Assembly: GCA_031272455.1 (NCBI GenBank)
Contig: JAISTS010000137.1
Span: forward strand, 1-40,583
DNA from: Tannerella sp.
Lineage (GTDB): Bacteria > Bacteroidota > Bacteroidia > Bacteroidales > Tannerellaceae
Length of the DNA stretch: 40,583 nt
Direction of reading: 5' to 3'
Position numbers and translations under genes: made by a program. The notes below the pieces were generated by a model, which worked only from the letters and a program-made list of their open reading frames with translations, was not told the origin of the DNA and did not search any database. This document shows positions 1 to 9,507 of the stretch, in pieces (position 1 is the first letter of the stretch; each line of letters begins with the position of its first letter).

Positions 1-4
1 CGCT

Positions 5-982
5 ATGACAGACTTTATTTTTTATGTTCTGATTTTTGCAGTGGTTATCCTCTTTTTTGTGTTCTGGTACTATGTGCCGTTCCTGCTGTGGATATCCGCT
101 AAGGTATCGGGCGTCAGCATTTCGCTGATACAGTTGTTCCTGATGCGCATCCGTAAGGTGCCGCCCGGAGTTATCGCCCGTGCGATGATTGAGGCTCACA
201 AAGCCGGTTTGAAAACCTTGACGCGCGACGAGCTTGAAGCGCACTACCTTGCCGGCGGACATGTCGAGCGCGTTGTTCACGCCCTTGTCTCGGCATCGAA
301 AGCCAATATCGACCTGACGTTTCAGATGGCTACGGCTATTGACCTTGCCGGTCGCGACGTGTTTCAGGCAGTACAGATGTCGGTCAATCCGAAAGTGATT
401 GACACTCCGCCCGTTACGGCAGTCGCCAAAGACGGCATCCAGCTGATAGCCAAGGCTCGCGTAACCGTTCGCGCCAACATCAAGCAGCTTGTCGGCGGCG
501 CGGGCGAAGAAACCGTACTGGCGAGGGTAGGCGAGGGCATCGTTTCGTCTATCGGCTCGTCCGAAAACCACAAGAGCGTGCTCGAAAATCCCGATTCCAT
601 ATCTAAACTCGTGCTGCGCAAGGGCTTGGACGCAGGCACGGCATTCGAGATACTCTCGATCGACATTGCCGACATCGACATTGGCAAGAACATTGGCGCC
701 GCCCTGCAAATGGATCAGGCGCAGGCGGACAAGAACATCGCTCAGGCGCGCGCCGAAGAACGCCGCGCCATGGCAGTCGCCACCGAGCAGGAGATGAAAG
801 CCAAAGCCCAGGAAGCCCGCGCCAAGGTGATCGAAGCCGAAGCCGAAGTGCCCAAAGCCATGGCAGAAGCCTTCCGCAACGGCAACCTCGGCATAATGGA
901 CTATTACCGGATGAAAAATATCGAAGCCGACACCTCGATGCGCGACGCCATCTCGAAACCGTCGAAACCGTCTGACAAATAA
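5..982 (+). CDS. floA: Flotillin-like protein FloA
   Basis: This is a membrane-associated SPFH/flotillin-like scaffold of the FloA (YqfA, formerly UPF0365) family, which organises membrane microdomains. An N-terminal hydrophobic segment (about residues 5-30) anchors it. The body carries family-typical blocks such as [25 protein letters not shown] and [16 protein letters not shown]. An Ala/Glu-rich coiled coil (about 235-290) follows, with [14 protein letters not shown]. At 325 residues it is close to the usual ~330, so it looks complete although it begins at base 5. The partner gene nfeD, often upstream, would lie outside the window. Its stop codon directly abuts the ATG of the next gene, so the two are probably cotranscribed. 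Confidence 0.95.
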   Translation: MTDFIFYVLIFAVVILFFVFWYYVPFLLWISAKVSGVSISLIQLFLMRIRKVPPGVIARAMIEAHKAGLKTLTRDELEAHYLAGGHVERVVHALVSASKANIDLTFQMATAIDLAGRDVFQAVQMSVNPKVIDTPPVTAVAKDGIQLIAKARVTVRANIKQLVGGAGEETVLARVGEGIVSSIGSSENHKSVLENPDSISKLVLRKGLDAGTAFEILSIDIADIDIGKNIGAALQMDQAQADKNIAQARAEERRAMAVATEQEMKAKAQEARAKVIEAEAEVPKAMAEAFRNGNLGIMDYYRMKNIEADTSMRDAISKPSKPSDK

Positions 983-1852
983 ATGAAGCCGCTACCCCCC
1001 TCAGAGCTGATTATCAACGATGACGGCAGTATTTTTCATCTGCATCTGCGACCCGAACAGCTGGCAGACCGCGTGATTCTCGTCGGCGATCCGGCGCGGG
1101 TCGATAGCATTGCTGCAAGGATGACCGACATCGAATGTGATGTTGTCAATCGCGAATTTCATTCTGCAACAGGCAGTTATCGCGGCAAACGCATTACCGT
1201 CGTTTCGCATGGCATAGGTTGCGATAATCTCGATATCGTGATGAATGAGCTTGACGCTCTGGCGAATATCGACTTTGCAACACGCACAGTGTGTCCCGTT
1301 TTTCGCCGTCTGACGCTTGTGCGTATCGGCACTTCGGGCGGGTTGCAGCCTTATACGCCGATAGGAACGTATGTAGCTGCGGTAAGGTCTGTCGGGCTTG
1401 ACGGCGTGATTTATTTTTATAAGGACAGCGAAGCCGTGCGTGATACGGATATGGAAAATGCGCTGATGAGCCGTTTGCGCTGGGATGTCGAAGGCGTCCG
1501 TCCCTACGTCGTTTCGGCTGACAGCTCTCTGTTAGAGCAGGTTGCGCAAGACGACATCGTACGTGGCATAACGATTGCAGCCAACGGTTTCTATGCGCCG
1601 CAAGGACGCGAACTGCGGCTACATCTACATTCTCCTACATTGAACGACCGCATTAAAGAATTTGAATATCAGGGACTTAATGTAACTAACTACGAGATGG
1701 AAAGTTCTGCCCTCGCCGGACTTGCCGCCCTGATGGGTCATCGCGCTCTGACGGTCTGCTGCATTATAGCCGGACGCGCCGACCACCGGATGAACACCTC
1801 ATACAAAGGCAGTATGAGTGATTTGATTGATAGGGTTTTGAATAGGATTTGA
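983..1852 (+). CDS. Nucleoside phosphorylase (uridine phosphorylase-like)
   Basis: This is a PNP/UDP-family phosphorylase, which cleaves nucleosides with phosphate to free base and (deoxy)ribose-1-phosphate in cytosolic salvage. Visible family motifs are VGDPARV near residue 35 (phosphate binding), RIGTSGGLQP near 115, and NYEMESSALAGLAA near 235, the EMES signature that contacts the ribose. The length of 289 residues is normal for this Bacteroidetes subgroup. The ATG follows the floA TAA with no gap, which suggests translational coupling. The exact base preference (uracil versus purine) cannot be read from sequence alone; the uridine phosphorylase branch is my best guess. Confidence 0.88.
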   Translation: MKPLPPSELIINDDGSIFHLHLRPEQLADRVILVGDPARVDSIAARMTDIECDVVNREFHSATGSYRGKRITVVSHGIGCDNLDIVMNELDALANIDFATRTVCPVFRRLTLVRIGTSGGLQPYTPIGTYVAAVRSVGLDGVIYFYKDSEAVRDTDMENALMSRLRWDVEGVRPYVVSADSSLLEQVAQDDIVRGITIAANGFYAPQGRELRLHLHSPTLNDRIKEFEYQGLNVTNYEMESSALAGLAALMGHRALTVCCIIAGRADHRMNTSYKGSMSDLIDRVLNRI

Positions 1853-1884
1853 AAAACACCTGTAATTTCTGTGATTTTTTTTAA

Positions 1885-1907
1885 ACATATTTTAAATTAA
1901 AATATGT
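1885..1907. promoter_or_regulatory. 23-bp perfect palindrome upstream of surface protein
   Basis: Two 11-nt arms (ACATATTTTAA and its exact reverse complement) flank a single central A. It sits about 50 bp upstream of the -7 element at 1959 and about 30 bp after the phosphorylase stop codon. It has no GC content to make a good terminator and is not followed by a T-run, so an operator or a cruciform-prone site is more likely. No known regulator is assigned. Confidence 0.4.
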
Positions 1908-1931
1908 ATGCGAAAGTTAAACTTTGTAAAT

Positions 1932-1967
1932 TTTGAACAAGGTATAATATTTTTGTAATACCTTTGC
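1932..1967 (+). promoter_or_regulatory. Bacteroidetes-type promoter for the surface protein
   Basis: The -7 element TACCTTTGC (1959-1967) matches the Bacteroidetes primary sigma consensus TAnnTTTG exactly. TTTG at 1932-1935 lies 23 nt upstream, slightly farther than the usual 19-21. Transcription would start near 1974, giving a leader of about 105-125 nt. Confidence 0.6.
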
Positions 1968-1995
1968 AGCGACTTAGTCAGGGTATTTTATCGCA

Positions 1996-2094
1996 ATGCA
2001 GAGAAGGCTCGGATTAAGATTAATTGAGATTTTTGAGATAGCTTTTAAGGGTCGTTTGATATTTAAATTGAAAGATTATGTGCAATGTATCTAA
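1996..2094 (+). CDS. Possible 32-aa leader ORF
   Basis: An ATG shortly after the predicted transcription start opens a 32-codon frame (MQRRLGLRLIEIF...). It overlaps the first possible start of the surface protein (2078) and stops 4 nt before the in-frame ATG at 2099. This would allow reinitiation at 2099. It may be chance; there is no homology evidence. Confidence 0.2.
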   Translation: MQRRLGLRLIEIFEIAFKGRLIFKLKDYVQCI

Positions 2095-2098
2095 TCGG

Positions 2099-5000
2099 AT
2101 GGCGTCCCGAATTAAACCACGCTTGCGGAGTTTTTTGTCAACTCTGCTTTTTGTCCTGATATGTTCAGGTTACAGTCTTTTTGCTCAGACAGTTACGTTT
2201 CTTGTTCCTGCCACACCGCCTGCTACGGGCTGGGTTAACTACGCCCAGAAAACAGCTGATTACGCGGGTCATGTAACGGTTCCTGTTCCTCCCACGCCTG
2301 CCAGCTATGGCAAGGTGTCGTTCGTCGGATGGTACACGACGGGTACGCCCGCCGATATCAACGACGCATCGCTGCGGTTCAATCCCGATTCGGTTTTCAC
2401 TTCAAATGCAATGTTTTACGCCGTTTTCAGCAACAACTACCTCGTGCAGTTTCTCGACGGCTATGGCAAGGTGGTATTTTCGGAGCTTGTCGCGTCGGGC
2501 GGCAATGCTACGCGCCCCGGGTCGGGGCAACTGCCTGATTTGAATGTATTTAAACCTGCCAACAAATGGTTTGAAAACACATGGGCGTTGCCTTCGACGC
2601 CGACGGTGCGGTTTGAGTTTGAAACAACTGCCATCACGGGAAATATGACCTTGCAGCCAATACTTTACGACGCGGTAACGATTTATTTTGAGACCTACGG
2701 CACGCAGGTGATGCCTGTGCAGGCGAAGAAAGGCTCAAAAATCGCCGAAGTGTCGCCTTTCCCCTCTGTTTACAGCGTTACACGTCAGGGTTACAGCCCC
2801 TTACACTGGTCGCTCGTCGCGGGCGACAGTGGCGCGGGCGATGCTATCGACGGAGGCGGCAATGATATAAGTACGGATATTCTCAATCCTAATTACGTAG
2901 TTAACAGTGATTTGACCGTTTATCTTCATTGGAAAGCCATTCTTAACGGCGCGACTTACCGCATCGTTTACTGGGTCGAGCGTCCCGATATGGGCGTCAA
3001 TTTTGTTCCTCAGCCGGGCAATCCGAGTCATTATGTGTTCGGTTTTGCAGAGACTTCGCCGCGTGTAGGCACGGCAGGACAGACCATCGGCAATCCGGGC
3101 AGCGGCGCCGACATCGTGTTCGACAGTAACGATATGCCGCCAATCAACAATTTCGGCGTTGACGACCCGATGCGTTACGCCGAATGGCAGTCAACCGAAT
3201 ACACGACCGTCGTGGCGACAGTGGCAGGTGATAATTCAACTATCGTCAACGTTTACTGCCGGTTGCGCACGTTTTCCATCACTTTCGACCTGCCTGCGTC
3301 GGATGTCAAGATGAGCTTCGACTCCGACTACGACGGTACGCCCGAAATTTATGGCGATATAACGGCTGACCCGACCTACAATCCCACGCCCAACCCGTTT
3401 GTGCTATATTTCAAGTTTGGCGACAATATCTCGACGCGCTGGCCTCATCCCGTCAACGGCGCTACATTTTATTACACCCAACCGCCGCAGGATGCCATAA
3501 CGTACAGTTTCGACACTTGGGATCCGCCATATTCCATCCTTGGCACTCCAATGGCAGGATTATGGAAATCGCCACGCACGGAAATCAATTCGTCGATGAC
3601 GCTGAATCTGACTTATCTCGAAGCGGGCGCAACCAATTACAACGTTACGCTGGCGCTGTCGAGCGCGGCATATACGACGCTTAATGTGCGTTATTGGGCG
3701 GAGGTGTCGAGCATCGAATCGCCTGCCGAAGCCGCCCTGCCGCATCGCACCTACGGCACAAAGACCTTCGTGCTGTTGCCGTCGTATTCGGCTGCCGTGC
3801 TGCGTTTCAGTTCGTCGGGAGGCTTCGAGGGCAAGCAGCTCACGGGGATGAATTATCCCGTTTACGGATATGATTACAGTATGTCGGAGACAGGACCGGA
3901 AGCGGTCGGCGGCTCCGATGCCATCGACGGCATATACAAGAATTTCTACTACACGCGCATAATTTATACGCTTACGTATGATTTTATGGGGCATATTCCG
4001 AGCGGGCAGTCGGTTTTTTCTGCAACATTTACGACCGGAATGCCGCTTGCAAGTTTCGATATGCCCGTTCCCGACGTTCCGGGATTCCTGTTCAAGGGAT
4101 GGTATGCCGACGCGAGCCTGATGCTGCAATTCAACTTCAATATGACGGCGCCGCCATACAACCTCGCCGTTTATGCCCGTTGGGAAAGTTCGGACAATAT
4201 CATCACCTTTGTTGACGCCGACGGCTCGCCGCTTGCCAATGACGGCAGCCAGCAACAGGGCGTCGCCAACGGCGGATATGTCAACTTCAACAATTTGACA
4301 ATCGGGGGAACGGTCTATACGCCCGGGTACAACGACCCGCAGCGTGGCGCTTTCCTTGGATGGGATTACATTCCTGTGCTCGGTACGAAAATCGCTTTTC
4401 CGCTAACGATGCCGATTTACAGCGATATGACGCTTTATGCTCGCTGGCAAAGCGAAGGGTTGAAAATCACCTACTACGACTCCGACAACATCACCGTGCT
4501 CGACGTTGACAACGCTTCGGGACAGGGCTATGCCAACGGTGTTTATGCCACTGTCCGCAACGACGCAGGCGTAACCGTTCCCGCAGGAAAAACGTTTATC
4601 GGATGGCGGGTGAACAATACCGGACCGCTGTATTATGCCGGCGGCACTATTCAGGTGTCGGGCAATCCGAAGATGTATCCCTACAACGGTGCGCTGAGCG
4701 ATTTGGCTAAACTGACTTACAAGCCCAATTTTGCAGGATCGACGGCGCCGGATTACGAATATCAGGTTGTCAAGGGCAATAACCTCAACCTCGCCACGCC
4801 TGCCGAAGTGCCCGCGTTTCATCGTACCGGTTACGATATTATAGGATGGAACACTCAGGCTGACGGGCTGGGTACGACTTACGCTACCGGGCAGATCTTC
4901 GTTATGCCGATGCACGATCAGGTGCTTTATGCCGTCTGGAAAGCGCATAAATACAATATCACCTACTCGCCTGCCAACTGGACGACGGCAGCCGTCGGCA

Positions 5001-6757
5001 ATCCCAACAACTATACGATAGAGCAGCTGCCCGTCGCGCTCAACCCGCCCGTCAAGTACGGTTACACTTTCACCGGCTGGAATATTGTGAGCGACGAGGC
5101 TGCGGTCGCCCCGCTGTCGTATGTTAGCACGATTCCGCAGGGCGTTTACGGCAATCTGACCTGTTCGCCGACGTGGAGTTGGAACCCGCAGCCGTCGGGA
5201 ACGCCCGGTCAGCGCGGATTTTTCGTTGACCAAAATGTCGTCGGCGGCAATCACGACGGCAGTTCGTGGGCAAACGCTTACCTGACAATCGAAGAAGCGT
5301 TGGTCAATGCTGTTGGCGGCGACTTTATCTGGGTTGCACGGGGCGAATACAGTAATTCCGCAGGCTCGGCTTACCTTATGGATCGCGACAGCGTGAAGAT
5401 TTTTGGCGGTTTTGCGGCTTGGGAGTCGTATATCTCGGAACGAAATTTTGCCGAAAACCGTACCGTCATTCGCGGAGCGGGAACAAATGCTGTCGTGATT
5501 GACGGCGTTGGCAATGAAGCGCGATGGGACGGGTTCGTGATCGAAGGCTGCTATGCAGGGACAGGAATCAGGATGATCAATGGCGCCTCGCCCGTGATAG
5601 CCAACTGCATCATTCGCGGCAATACGTCGCAGGACGGCGGCGGTGTAAGCATCGACGGCGGCAGCCCGATACTGTATAATACAGAGATAAGCGGCAACAT
5701 CGCATCGCGAGGCGCGGGCATTTACATACGCAACGGAGCGCCGCAGCTGACCAACGTTACTGTCAGCGGCAACCGTGCATCGTCGAGCGGCGGAGGCATT
5801 TATATCGACAACTCATCGCCGGTATTTCGCAATACCATCATCTGGGGTAATCGTGTCGCGGCAGGCTCGAATCCTAATGTCGCAAATATCGCATCGCAGA
5901 CGTTCTACGAATATTCCATAGTCGAAGGATCGGGCGGCAGCGAAAGCTGGAACGCGACTTTCGGTATCGACGGTAGCCATAACTACGACGCCAATCCGAG
6001 CTTCCAGAAGAGCGGTTTCGACCTGACGGGCGAGATGCAGGAGGGCGACTATATGTTGCGGGCATCGAGCAGTGCGATAGATCGCGGACGGACGGTGCAT
6101 ATCTATAACAGCCTTACATACTGGGATGTCGTGCTCGAATATCCGCATACTGCTACAAGCGGCGAGCGCATCCTCGAAGCCTTGCCGTTCGACCTCGCTT
6201 ACTGCAACCGCGTCGCCTACGACATTGTTGACATCGGCGCTTATGAGTTTGGAGGCGAAGAGATAGATGTAAGACTTGTGCGCGAGGTGATAATAAGCGA
6301 AATCGAAGGATTGACGACATCGCCTCCGGCGGGCGTTTATTATGTTTTGAGTTCGCACGATTTTACTTTCACCGTCAGCCCGCAGCCCGGCTATTCGACC
6401 GAAAGGCTAAGAATATATACAGGCGACCCGCTGCACGACAGCGAAGGATTAGTGCGCGTAGAAAATCCCAACGGCAGCATCACCGTAACGATTAAAAGCA
6501 TCACCGAACCGCTTACGATAGATTTTTCGGACGTAATACGCACGGCTAACGATGCGACGCCGACCGATCGCATCTGGGCGTATGGCAGTAAGATGTATGT
6601 CGATGCTCTTGCACCCTCGACTGTACGCATTTATCTGCTGTCGGGGCAGCTTTACCGTATAAGTAACGTCGCAGCAGGACAGACCGTTATTCCTCTCCCT
6701 GCGGGGTATTACACAGTCCGGTTTAATGAGAGAAGCTATAAAGTGATGATTAAATGA
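2099..6757 (+). CDS. Giant secreted surface protein: InlB-type repeats, beta-helix, C-terminal sorting-like domain
   Basis: The 4.66-kb gene encodes about 1,552 residues. I prefer the ATG at 2099 (MASRIKPRLRSF...) over 2078, because it places a basic n-region directly before the hydrophobic signal core that ends in SLFAQ. Residues ~20-1040 contain repeated Listeria-Bacteroides (InlB B-repeat, Flg_new) units, recognised by recurring 'GF..GWY/GWN...' and '..LYARW/YAVW' pairs, for example FLFKGWYAD...LAVYARWE and GYDIIGWNTQ...LYAVWKA. Residues ~1055-1250 form a right-handed parallel beta-helix, with strands such as PVIANCIIRGN, GGGVSIDGGSP and GGGIYIDNSSP. The last ~65 residues (STVRIYLLSGQLYR...AGYYTVRFNERSYKVMIK) resemble type IX secretion C-terminal sorting domains. 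The likely fate is export and cell-surface attachment. An adhesive or polymer-binding role is inference only. Confidence 0.85.
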   Translation: MASRIKPRLRSFLSTLLFVLICSGYSLFAQTVTFLVPATPPATGWVNYAQKTADYAGHVTVPVPPTPASYGKVSFVGWYTTGTPADINDASLRFNPDSVFTSNAMFYAVFSNNYLVQFLDGYGKVVFSELVASGGNATRPGSGQLPDLNVFKPANKWFENTWALPSTPTVRFEFETTAITGNMTLQPILYDAVTIYFETYGTQVMPVQAKKGSKIAEVSPFPSVYSVTRQGYSPLHWSLVAGDSGAGDAIDGGGNDISTDILNPNYVVNSDLTVYLHWKAILNGATYRIVYWVERPDMGVNFVPQPGNPSHYVFGFAETSPRVGTAGQTIGNPGSGADIVFDSNDMPPINNFGVDDPMRYAEWQSTEYTTVVATVAGDNSTIVNVYCRLRTFSITFDLPASDVKMSFDSDYDGTPEIYGDITADPTYNPTPNPFVLYFKFGDNISTRWPHPVNGATFYYTQPPQDAITYSFDTWDPPYSILGTPMAGLWKSPRTEINSSMTLNLTYLEAGATNYNVTLALSSAAYTTLNVRYWAEVSSIESPAEAALPHRTYGTKTFVLLPSYSAAVLRFSSSGGFEGKQLTGMNYPVYGYDYSMSETGPEAVGGSDAIDGIYKNFYYTRIIYTLTYDFMGHIPSGQSVFSATFTTGMPLASFDMPVPDVPGFLFKGWYADASLMLQFNFNMTAPPYNLAVYARWESSDNIITFVDADGSPLANDGSQQQGVANGGYVNFNNLTIGGTVYTPGYNDPQRGAFLGWDYIPVLGTKIAFPLTMPIYSDMTLYARWQSEGLKITYYDSDNITVLDVDNASGQGYANGVYATVRNDAGVTVPAGKTFIGWRVNNTGPLYYAGGTIQVSGNPKMYPYNGALSDLAKLTYKPNFAGSTAPDYEYQVVKGNNLNLATPAEVPAFHRTGYDIIGWNTQADGLGTTYATGQIFVMPMHDQVLYAVWKAHKYNITYSPANWTTAAVGNPNNYTIEQLPVALNPPVKYGYTFTGWNIVSDEAAVAPLSYVSTIPQGVYGNLTCSPTWSWNPQPSGTPGQRGFFVDQNVVGGNHDGSSWANAYLTIEEALVNAVGGDFIWVARGEYSNSAGSAYLMDRDSVKIFGGFAAWESYISERNFAENRTVIRGAGTNAVVIDGVGNEARWDGFVIEGCYAGTGIRMINGASPVIANCIIRGNTSQDGGGVSIDGGSPILYNTEISGNIASRGAGIYIRNGAPQLTNVTVSGNRASSSGGGIYIDNSSPVFRNTIIWGNRVAAGSNPNVANIASQTFYEYSIVEGSGGSESWNATFGIDGSHNYDANPSFQKSGFDLTGEMQEGDYMLRASSSAIDRGRTVHIYNSLTYWDVVLEYPHTATSGERILEALPFDLAYCNRVAYDIVDIGAYEFGGEEIDVRLVREVIISEIEGLTTSPPAGVYYVLSSHDFTFTVSPQPGYSTERLRIYTGDPLHDSEGLVRVENPNGSITVTIKSITEPLTIDFSDVIRTANDATPTDRIWAYGSKMYVDALAPSTVRIYLLSGQLYRISNVAAGQTVIPLPAGYYTVRFNERSYKVMIK

Positions 6758-6758
6758 C

Positions 6759-6787
6759 CGACCGTGCACCGTTTTACCGTGCACCTT
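6759..6787. repeat. Short heptamer-type repeat, ACCGT family
   Basis: Between the convergent surface protein and korC stop codons lie units CGACCGT, GCACCGT, (T)TTACCGT and GCACCTT, one of them expanded by a T. TTACCGT and GCACCGT recur exactly in the array at 17578-17598. The two self-complementary GTGCAC cores (6765-6770 and 6780-6785) could also pair into a hairpin and act as a weak bidirectional terminator. Confidence 0.55.
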
Positions 6788-6796
6788 AAAAAAGCC

Positions 6797-7339
6797 TCAC
6801 TCCTTCCTGATTATCTCCATTCCCTTGCGGATGGCGGCTTCGTTGGCGGGGATGAGGTTGTAGTGGCGTTCGGGGAGGGTCTTTTTCAGTCCTTTGACGA
6901 CGCTGTCGAGGCTGACCATGGGTACGATTTTGAGCAGTCCGCCGAGCACGATCATATTGAAGGTCTTCTGCATATCGAGTTCGTTGGCGGCGTCCATCGC
7001 GTCGATGCGGTAAACGTTGATGTCGGTGCGCGTGATGGGTTTGTTGATGCCGTAGCCATCGTATATCAGTATGCCGCCGCGTTTGATTTTCGATTCAAAC
7101 TTGTCCATCGACGGCTGATTGAGGATGATGGCGATGTCGTATTCGTTGAGTATGGGCGAGCTGATGCGTTCGTCGCTGATGATGACGGTTACGTTAGCTG
7201 TGCCGCCGCGCTGTTCAGGTCCGTAGGATGGCATCCACGTTACTTCCTTATTCTCCATCAATCCCGAATAAGCCAGTATCTTGCCCATCGACAAGACGCC
7301 CTGACCCCCGAATCCTGCTATGATTATTTCCTGTTTCAC
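6797..7339 (-). CDS. korC: 2-oxoacid:ferredoxin oxidoreductase, gamma subunit
   Basis: This is the gamma subunit of a four-subunit 2-oxoacid:ferredoxin oxidoreductase (VOR/KGOR type), which oxidatively decarboxylates 2-oxoacids to acyl-CoA and reduces ferredoxin in the cytosol. The glycine-rich GFGGQG (residues 9-14) and SYGPEQRGG (about 38-46) are signature blocks of the family. Its 180 residues fit a stand-alone gamma subunit. It is last in the operon and is separated from the beta gene by an ~80-nt heptamer array. Substrate choice (2-oxoglutarate, branched-chain 2-oxoacid or pyruvate) cannot be decided from the sequence; the symbol follows the 2-oxoglutarate naming. Confidence 0.9.
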   Translation of the reverse strand: MKQEIIIAGFGGQGVLSMGKILAYSGLMENKEVTWMPSYGPEQRGGTANVTVIISDERISSPILNEYDIAIILNQPSMDKFESKIKRGGILIYDGYGINKPITRTDINVYRIDAMDAANELDMQKTFNMIVLGGLLKIVPMVSLDSVVKGLKKTLPERHYNLIPANEAAIRKGMEIIRKE

Positions 7340-7350
7340 GATAGTTCTAT

Positions 7351-7428
7351 TTTTATCTTTTATCTTTTATTTTTTACAAGTTGACAAAAACTACTGACAA
7401 CTGATTACTGACAACTGACAACTGACAA

Positions 7429-7430
<2 letters not shown>
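7351..7430. repeat. Composite heptamer array between korB and korC
   Basis: The whole beta-gamma intergenic spacer reads as 11 consecutive 7-nt units plus three bases, with no phase slip. It begins with TTTTATC twice and a TTTTATT variant, passes through AGTTGAC and AAAAACT, and ends with four ACTGACA copies interrupted by one ACTGATT. The unit identity changes along the array but the 7-nt register does not. The last bases overlap the korB stop codon. Confidence 0.8.
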
Positions 7431-8190
<760 letters not shown>

Positions 8191-8210
8191 CTCTGTTTCT
8201 TTGTTTTTTA

Positions 8211-8381
8211 TTACGGGAATATCCTTAATATATATTGTGTCAGCCGTGTTAAGACTGCTGCTCCTCCGCAGATGAAGAAGGGCAGGCGGCTGCTTGCGGC
8301 GAAATAGGCGATCAGCGCCCCGATAGCGAGCAGCATAAATGCCAGCGTGAATATCTCGTCTGTACGGCTTCCGCGGTTCAT
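8211..8381 (-). CDS. 56-aa membrane protein in the ferredoxin oxidoreductase operon (not in ORF track)
   Basis: This frame is absent from the supplied track because it is short. It starts with an ATG that overlaps the korA stop as ATGA and ends with TAA 20 nt before korB. The product starts MNRGSRTDEIF and is dominated by hydrophobic residues. One likely transmembrane segment spans about residues 10-29 (FTLAFMLLAIGALIAY) and a second about 33-52 (LPFFICGGAAVL...). The stop-start overlap and its position inside an otherwise tight operon argue that it is translated. The function is unknown. It might tether the soluble complex, or ferredoxin transfer, to the membrane, but that is only inference. 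Confidence 0.65.
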   Translation of the reverse strand: MNRGSRTDEIFTLAFMLLAIGALIAYFAASSRLPFFICGGAAVLTRLTQYILRIFP

Positions 8382-9493
8382 AGCAGTTTTTCTTTTACGG
8401 CTTTAACAATCTCGTCGGGTGTGAAGACGATGCCGCCCAGCCGTCCGAAGTGTTCGACGGGCACACGGTCGCCAACGGCGAGGCGTACGTCTTCGACCAT
8501 CTGTCCGGCGTTGAGTTCGACCGTCAGTATGCCTTTCATCCGCTTTGCCAGTGTCGCAATTGCTTCCGACGGGAAGGGCCAGAGCGTTATGGGGCGGAGC
8601 AATCCTATTTTCAGTCCTTCTTGGCGGGCTGTCTCGATGGCTTTCTGGCATATCCGCGCGGGCGATCCAAAGGCTACGAGCAGGTATTCGGCGTCGTCGC
8701 ACAAGCAGGTCTCGTATCGCACTTCGTTTTCTTCTATCCGGCGGTATTTCTCCTGAAAGCGTATGTTTTTGTTTTCCATCACGACGGGGTCGAGTTCGAG
8801 CGAGGTGATGATGTTGGGCTGTCGCGATGCGGGTTTGCCTGTTGCCGCCCATGGCGATTCGGCGCGTATCTCGTCGTCGGTCTTACGGCGGCGGAAGGGT
8901 GGGAGGGTTACTTTCTCCATCAGCTGCCCTACTATGCCGTCGGCAAGTATCATTGCGGGATTATTGTATTTGAAGGCGAGGTCGAAGCCGAGAGCGACGA
9001 AGTCTGCCATTTCCTGTACCGACGATGGCGCGAGCGTGATGAGTCGATAGTCGCCGTGCCCACCTCCTTTGACGGTCTGGAAGTAGTCTGCCTGACTGGG
9101 CTGGATGGTACCGAGTCCCGGTCCGCCGCGCATCACGTTGACGATAAGGCAGGGCAGGTCGGCTCCGGCGATATACGAGATGCCTTCCTGTTTGAGGCTG
9201 ATGCCGGGGCTTGACGACGAGGTCATACAGCGTTTGCCTGTTCCTGCTCCGCCGTAAACCATATTGATGGCTGCTACTTCGCTTTCGGCTTGTACGACGA
9301 TCATTCCCGTCGTTTCCCATGGTTTTTCCGCCATCAGTGTTTCGAGGATCTCTGACTGCGGGGTGATGGGATAGCCGAAATAGCCGTCGGCGCCGTAACG
9401 TATGGCGGCGTGGGCTATCGCTTCGTTGCCTTTCATTAATTTGATTGATTCGAGATTGTCGGTATCTCCTGTATTCGGTCTTTGTTCTTTCAT
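8378..9493 (-). CDS. korA: 2-oxoacid:ferredoxin oxidoreductase, alpha subunit
   Basis: This is the alpha subunit (pyrimidine-binding domain plus C-terminal transketolase-like domain) that pairs with KorB to form the active site. GYPITPQSEI near residue 40-50 is the diagnostic motif, and the TSSSSPGISLKQEG block near 92-105 is also conserved. The length of 371 residues matches VorB/KorA proteins lacking a fused gamma domain. The gene is 14 nt downstream of the ferredoxin gene and overlaps the start of the 56-aa ORF. It is often annotated as 3-methyl-2-oxobutanoate dehydrogenase subunit VorB in Bacteroidetes; the substrate is not resolved here. Confidence 0.92.
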   Translation of the reverse strand: MKEQRPNTGDTDNLESIKLMKGNEAIAHAAIRYGADGYFGYPITPQSEILETLMAEKPWETTGMIVVQAESEVAAINMVYGGAGTGKRCMTSSSSPGISLKQEGISYIAGADLPCLIVNVMRGGPGLGTIQPSQADYFQTVKGGGHGDYRLITLAPSSVQEMADFVALGFDLAFKYNNPAMILADGIVGQLMEKVTLPPFRRRKTDDEIRAESPWAATGKPASRQPNIITSLELDPVVMENKNIRFQEKYRRIEENEVRYETCLCDDAEYLLVAFGSPARICQKAIETARQEGLKIGLLRPITLWPFPSEAIATLAKRMKGILTVELNAGQMVEDVRLAVGDRVPVEHFGRLGGIVFTPDEIVKAVKEKLL

Positions 9494-9507
9494 CTTCGGT
9501 CGTTATT

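Noticed and set aside
5-5. Missing nfeD partner of floA
   Set aside because: The expected position is upstream of base 1, outside the window, so its absence means nothing.
4403-5254. 283-aa and 231-aa (3560-4255) minus ORFs inside the surface protein
   Set aside because: Arg-rich antisense frames caused by codon bias of the repeat-rich gene; no start context or motif.
6764-7384. 206-aa plus ORF opposite korC
   Set aside because: Begins in the ACCGT repeat and ends in the heptamer array, antisense to the gamma subunit; repeats merely lack stops.
8450-9214. 254-aa plus ORF opposite korA
   Set aside because: Shadow of a family-diagnostic gene.
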